Source: CAZCTC01 sp964501335 (GTDB taxonomy: Bacteria; Chloroflexota; Anaerolineae; B4-G1; SLSP01). Taken from it: a DNA stretch of 43,342 nucleotides. The stretch spans positions 1 to 43,342 of the forward strand of contig CAZCTC010000064.1 in NCBI GenBank assembly GCA_964501335.1. The letters are read 5' to 3'. Below, one piece after another: positions 40,399-43,342 of the stretch. A model generated the notes under the pieces. The model saw only the letters and a list, made by a program, of their open reading frames with translations, was not told the DNA's origin and did not search any database. The translations under genes and the position numbers were made by a program. Every line of letters begins with the position of its first letter. Position 1 is the stretch's first letter.

Positions 40399-43188
40399 AT
40401 GCACTGTACTAAATGTGGAGAAGAATCCCCCTCACGATTCAAGTTTTGCCCTCTCTGCGGTGAACCTCTGGATCCCATGGTAACCCCCAAACCCATGCCC
40501 TCCCTGGCCTTGACGCTGCGGGAACAGCTCAATCGCCTGGACGATATCCAGATCGAAGCCCTCGCCCTGGACACATTTCCCAGTGTGTACGATAAATTCA
40601 GCCGGGGGCTTCGACGTGATGAAAAAGTCAACCTTTTACTGGAACACTGCCGTTTCAATCCCGAAGCCCCCTTAATACTGTCGAAAAAGCTCAACAATAT
40701 CGCCCAATGCGTCAATCCCGTTGATACACTGGAATATTATCTGTACTACGTCATCGAATCCAACCGCCGCCTGCCGTTGCAAGGCATCCGTTCCTCCTCA
40801 GGATTGGTGAGCATCGAGCTGGAACAGATCTACGTCACCCTGACCGCAGTGGTCCGCAAAACCGTCACAGAAGTCGAAGACTGGCTCGCCATGGAAGCCC
40901 GAATCGCCCCCAGCGAAATACGCCATAAAAATGACCAAAAGGTCAAAGTCAAAGTACAGGAGGCCCTGAGCCTCTATCCCCGCCTGGTCGTCTTGGGCGA
41001 TCCGGGATCGGGAAAAACCACCCTGTTGCGCTATCTGGCGTTGACCTATGCCCGCGACTATCAGGCCGGCGGCTTCGTCCAGAAGCGGCTGGGATTGAAC
41101 GAACAACGTCTGCCGATCTTTCTGCCGTTGCGTGATTTTGCCCGCAACCTGGAAGAAGGCCGTCCCGACAACGGAGCCGATGGGCCCCGACTGTTGATGG
41201 ATTACCTCCAGATCTACTTTGAAAATCAACAGATCATCCTGCCGACAGATTTCCTCAGCGAACGCTTAAAGGCCGGAGAATGTCTGGTCCTGTTCGACGG
41301 CATGGACGAAGTGGCCGGTATGACGACACGACAACGCGTAGCCCGGATAGTGGAACGCTTCACCGTCGTCTATCCCAAAAATCGCTATATTGTGACCAGC
41401 CGGATCGTGGGATATACCAGCGGCGCCCGCCTGGGCGAAAATTACGAAATCACCACCATCCGGGATTTCACCGATGACGATATCGCCTGTTTTGTACGTT
41501 ACTGGAATCGCGCCATCGAAGTGACGCTGGCCGGAGAAGCCACCGCCTACGCCCTTCACGAAGCTGAAAAACAGACTCAATCCCTGCTCAATGCCATCAA
41601 AGGCAACAAACGGGTCCAGGAACTCGCCGTAAATCCCCTGCTGCTGACCGTGATCGCTCTGGTACATCGCTACCGGGCTCAATTGCCGGAACGCCGGGTG
41701 GAACTCTACGAAGAAGCCCTGGAAGTCTTACTGGCCCAGTGGGATGAGGTCAAAGGCCTTTCCGCCACTACTGTACTGCAAGGATTGCGCCTGGATTCCG
41801 GAGATCGCCGGGGCTTACTGGAACCCGTGGCCCTGGAAATGATGGAACGTCGCATCAAGGAAATCGATCTGGACGATCTACGCAAACAACTGACCCCCGT
41901 CTTTCTCGATCTCTTAAAAGACAGTCGCAAAGCCGCCAAAGCGGTAGACGGCTTCATCAAATTGATCAACGAACGTAGCGGCTTGCTCACTGAACGCGGC
42001 CAGGGTCAATTTGGATTCAGCCACCTGACCTTCCAGGAATATCTGGCCGCCCGGGTCATCGCCGATCGCAAAGATTATCTGAAATACACCTTAAAGCGCG
42101 TGGAAGATTCCTGGTGGCGAGAAGTCGTGCTGTTGGAAGTAGGATACCTGGGCAAACAGGGCAAACAAAGGGCCAATGAACTGATTCGGGCCATCATGAA
42201 CCAGCCCAAAGAACCCGAACCCTTCTACAATCTCATCCTCGCCGCAGAAGCCATCCGCGATATCGGCCCGGTCTACGTCGACATCGAACTGCAAAAGGAA
42301 ATCCAGCAACGTTTGCGAGACGAATTCAAACGCCCACTCTCCACCCGGGGCCTGGAAGGTATGTTCTCTACCCTGGGCGTGCAGCCCAAAATCACCGACC
42401 TGGTGCAACGTCGAGCCGCCGCCGCCGAAGCCTTGGGTCGCATTGAAAACGGCGGCTTTATAACCCAACCAGCCTTCTGGAAACTGCCCTACGGAGAGCC
42501 GGTATGGATCGAAATCCCCGCCGGTGATTTCTGGATGGGCAGCAAAAGATTTGAAGCAGAAAAACCCCTGCACCGGAACTTCCTGGAGCCCTATTCCATC
42601 TCCAAAACGCCCATCACCAACGCCCAATATCGGATCTTCGTAGAAGCCACACGCTATAAAATTCCCATAGGCTGGGACCAGGGCACTCCTCCCAAGAAAA
42701 AAGAAAACCACCCGGTCACCAACATCAGCTATTACGATGCCCTGGCCTATTGCGAATGGCTGTCCAAAGTGACCCGCAAAAAGATCGCCCTGCCCTCCGA
42801 AGCCGAATGGGAAAAAGCAGCCCGCGGCAATCAGGATCAGCGCGAATATCCCTGGGGTACCTGGAGAGAAGGCTTTGCCAACACTGAAGAAATCGGCCTG
42901 GACGACACTACCCCCGTCGGCATTTTCCCCGACGGCGCCAGTCAGTTCGGCGTATTGGATATGGTCGGAAATATCTGGGAATGGACCAACAGCATGTGGA
43001 CCCCCTACATCAACAAAGGCAAACTCGACGATCTGGATCTGAAAAACGACGACAAAAACCTCCTGGTCCTGCGCGGTGGAGCCTTCCTCACCAATCGCAG
43101 TCGCGCTCGATGCGCCTTCCGCGGCCGAAGCGCCTCAGGCAACTACAACCGCAGCATAGGAATACGCCTCGTCTTACACCATTCCTGA
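40399..43188 (+). CDS. Zinc-ribbon / NACHT NTPase / FGE-sulfatase-like protein (candidate NLR-type conflict protein)
   Basis: A 929-aa cytosolic protein. A zinc ribbon has C3, C6, C17 and C20. A helical segment at about 34-100 (LALTLREQLNRLDDIQIEAL, then LLLEHCRFNPEAP) resembles the effector-associated or death-like adaptor domains that precede NACHT modules. The NACHT domain has Walker A GDPGSGKTT (200-208) and Walker B LFDGMDEV (D300, D303). Helical repeats run from about 450 to 690. The tail (about 702-927) is FGE-sulfatase/C-type-lectin-like (IPAGDFWMGS, LPSEAEWEKAARG, MVGNIWEW, LRGGAF). C905 fits one FGE cysteine, but the partner five residues earlier is Arg, so enzyme activity is doubtful and ligand sensing more likely. 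CGGAGG lies 9 nt before the ATG. No nuclease or toxin domain is evident. Confidence 0.9.
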   Translation: MHCTKCGEESPSRFKFCPLCGEPLDPMVTPKPMPSLALTLREQLNRLDDIQIEALALDTFPSVYDKFSRGLRRDEKVNLLLEHCRFNPEAPLILSKKLNNIAQCVNPVDTLEYYLYYVIESNRRLPLQGIRSSSGLVSIELEQIYVTLTAVVRKTVTEVEDWLAMEARIAPSEIRHKNDQKVKVKVQEALSLYPRLVVLGDPGSGKTTLLRYLALTYARDYQAGGFVQKRLGLNEQRLPIFLPLRDFARNLEEGRPDNGADGPRLLMDYLQIYFENQQIILPTDFLSERLKAGECLVLFDGMDEVAGMTTRQRVARIVERFTVVYPKNRYIVTSRIVGYTSGARLGENYEITTIRDFTDDDIACFVRYWNRAIEVTLAGEATAYALHEAEKQTQSLLNAIKGNKRVQELAVNPLLLTVIALVHRYRAQLPERRVELYEEALEVLLAQWDEVKGLSATTVLQGLRLDSGDRRGLLEPVALEMMERRIKEIDLDDLRKQLTPVFLDLLKDSRKAAKAVDGFIKLINERSGLLTERGQGQFGFSHLTFQEYLAARVIADRKDYLKYTLKRVEDSWWREVVLLEVGYLGKQGKQRANELIRAIMNQPKEPEPFYNLILAAEAIRDIGPVYVDIELQKEIQQRLRDEFKRPLSTRGLEGMFSTLGVQPKITDLVQRRAAAAEALGRIENGGFITQPAFWKLPYGEPVWIEIPAGDFWMGSKRFEAEKPLHRNFLEPYSISKTPITNAQYRIFVEATRYKIPIGWDQGTPPKKKENHPVTNISYYDALAYCEWLSKVTRKKIALPSEAEWEKAARGNQDQREYPWGTWREGFANTEEIGLDDTTPVGIFPDGASQFGVLDMVGNIWEWTNSMWTPYINKGKLDDLDLKNDDKNLLVLRGGAFLTNRSRARCAFRGRSASGNYNRSIGIRLVLHHS

Positions 43189-43222
43189 TCACATATCGCA
43201 TTCGATTTCCAGAACACCCCCG

Positions 43223-43342
43223 CATGGCCTTCTGTCTTGAAAACAGGCGGCGCCGCGCAAAAATCCTCCCATGGGCGACCATAAAGGTCGCCCCTACACA
43301 AACGATCTCCCGTAGGGGTACCCCTTGTGGGTACCCAATCCT
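43223..43342. repeat. REP-like paired-hairpin repeat (copy 3), cut by the window edge
   Basis: Core 'catggccttctgtcttgaaa', hairpin GGGCGACC (43273-43280) with GGTCGCCC (43286-43293), then the GGGTACCC pair near 43316-43336. Relative to copy 1 the stem pair G-C became A-T in both arms. The window ends inside this repeat. Confidence 0.75.

Noticed and set aside
1..43342. CRISPR array
   Set aside because: Repeats are dispersed or tandem-duplicated with long units; no regularly spaced short repeats with unique spacers and no cas genes were seen.
1..43342. tRNA, rRNA or known riboswitch
   Set aside because: No conserved tRNA arms, rRNA core strings or recognisable riboswitch consensus were found by eye. 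A covariance search was not possible.

Overview
The window looks like a chromosomal segment of a Chloroflexota bacterium, probably of the Anaerolineae or a neighbouring class. This is inferred from three things in the sequence. The subtilase carries the short 'IYLPVVLRK' motif typical of secreted Chloroflexota proteins, and the DUF333 lipoprotein has a Pro/Thr-rich 'TPTATPTAGP' linker. The gene stock also fits: large cyclase-ATPase-TPR regulators, multi-GAF hybrid kinases and a NACHT protein with a formylglycine-enzyme-like tail. No rRNA, tRNA, CRISPR array, integrase or transposase gene was found.

Layout. 1-1933: a B12-binding radical SAM enzyme and a small unknown gene, both on the minus strand. 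1934-2599: a dense nest of interspersed repeats. 2600-5926: a class III cyclase/AAA/TPR regulator. 6081-7462: a TetR repressor with twin operators, coupled to a seven-helix membrane protein and ended by a strong bidirectional terminator. 14483-7515 (minus): a 1683-residue hybrid phosphorelay kinase followed 21 bp later by a CASTOR/POLLUX-like ion channel. 15688-14879 (minus): a short-chain dehydrogenase. 16355-20998: two secreted proteins, one a subtilisin-like protease. 22095-21223 (minus): a CPBP membrane protease. 24719-22248 (minus): two SUKH-TPR paralogues. 25680-24907 (minus) faces 25801-28601: a double SnoaL protein divergent from an HxlR regulator that is coupled to a HEAT-repeat protein, followed by a Tdi1-like protein. 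29604-29167 (minus): a YdcZ-type membrane protein. 30204-30869: a secreted orphan. 31014-38173: a compact four-gene run (AttH-like protein, phosphohistidine swivel protein, PAS histidine kinase, second cyclase/AAA/TPR regulator). 39478-38162 (minus): a propeller-like protein. 40052-43188: a DUF333 lipoprotein and a zinc-ribbon/NACHT/FGE-like protein.

The main theme is signal transduction. Two paralogous class IIIb cyclase regulators, a multi-step phosphorelay joined to a channel, a PAS kinase joined to a cyclase, three one-component regulators and a NACHT protein all lie within 43 kb. The 31-38 kb operon is the best candidate for an undescribed system. It combines a substrate-binding-like protein, a swivelling phosphohistidine domain that lacks its ATP-grasp partner, a histidine kinase and a cyclase/STAND-like ATPase. 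The second candidate is the NACHT protein, which resembles known NLR-like conflict proteins.

The gaps between genes hold several nested repeat families. The most notable is a roughly 180-200 bp element centred on a perfect hairpin. Its stem sequence varies between copies with compensating changes, while the CAGA loop stays constant. Its T-left/A-right flank polarity is the reverse of an intrinsic terminator. Repeat copies occupy nearly every long intergenic gap and provide part of the 5' leader of three minus-strand genes.
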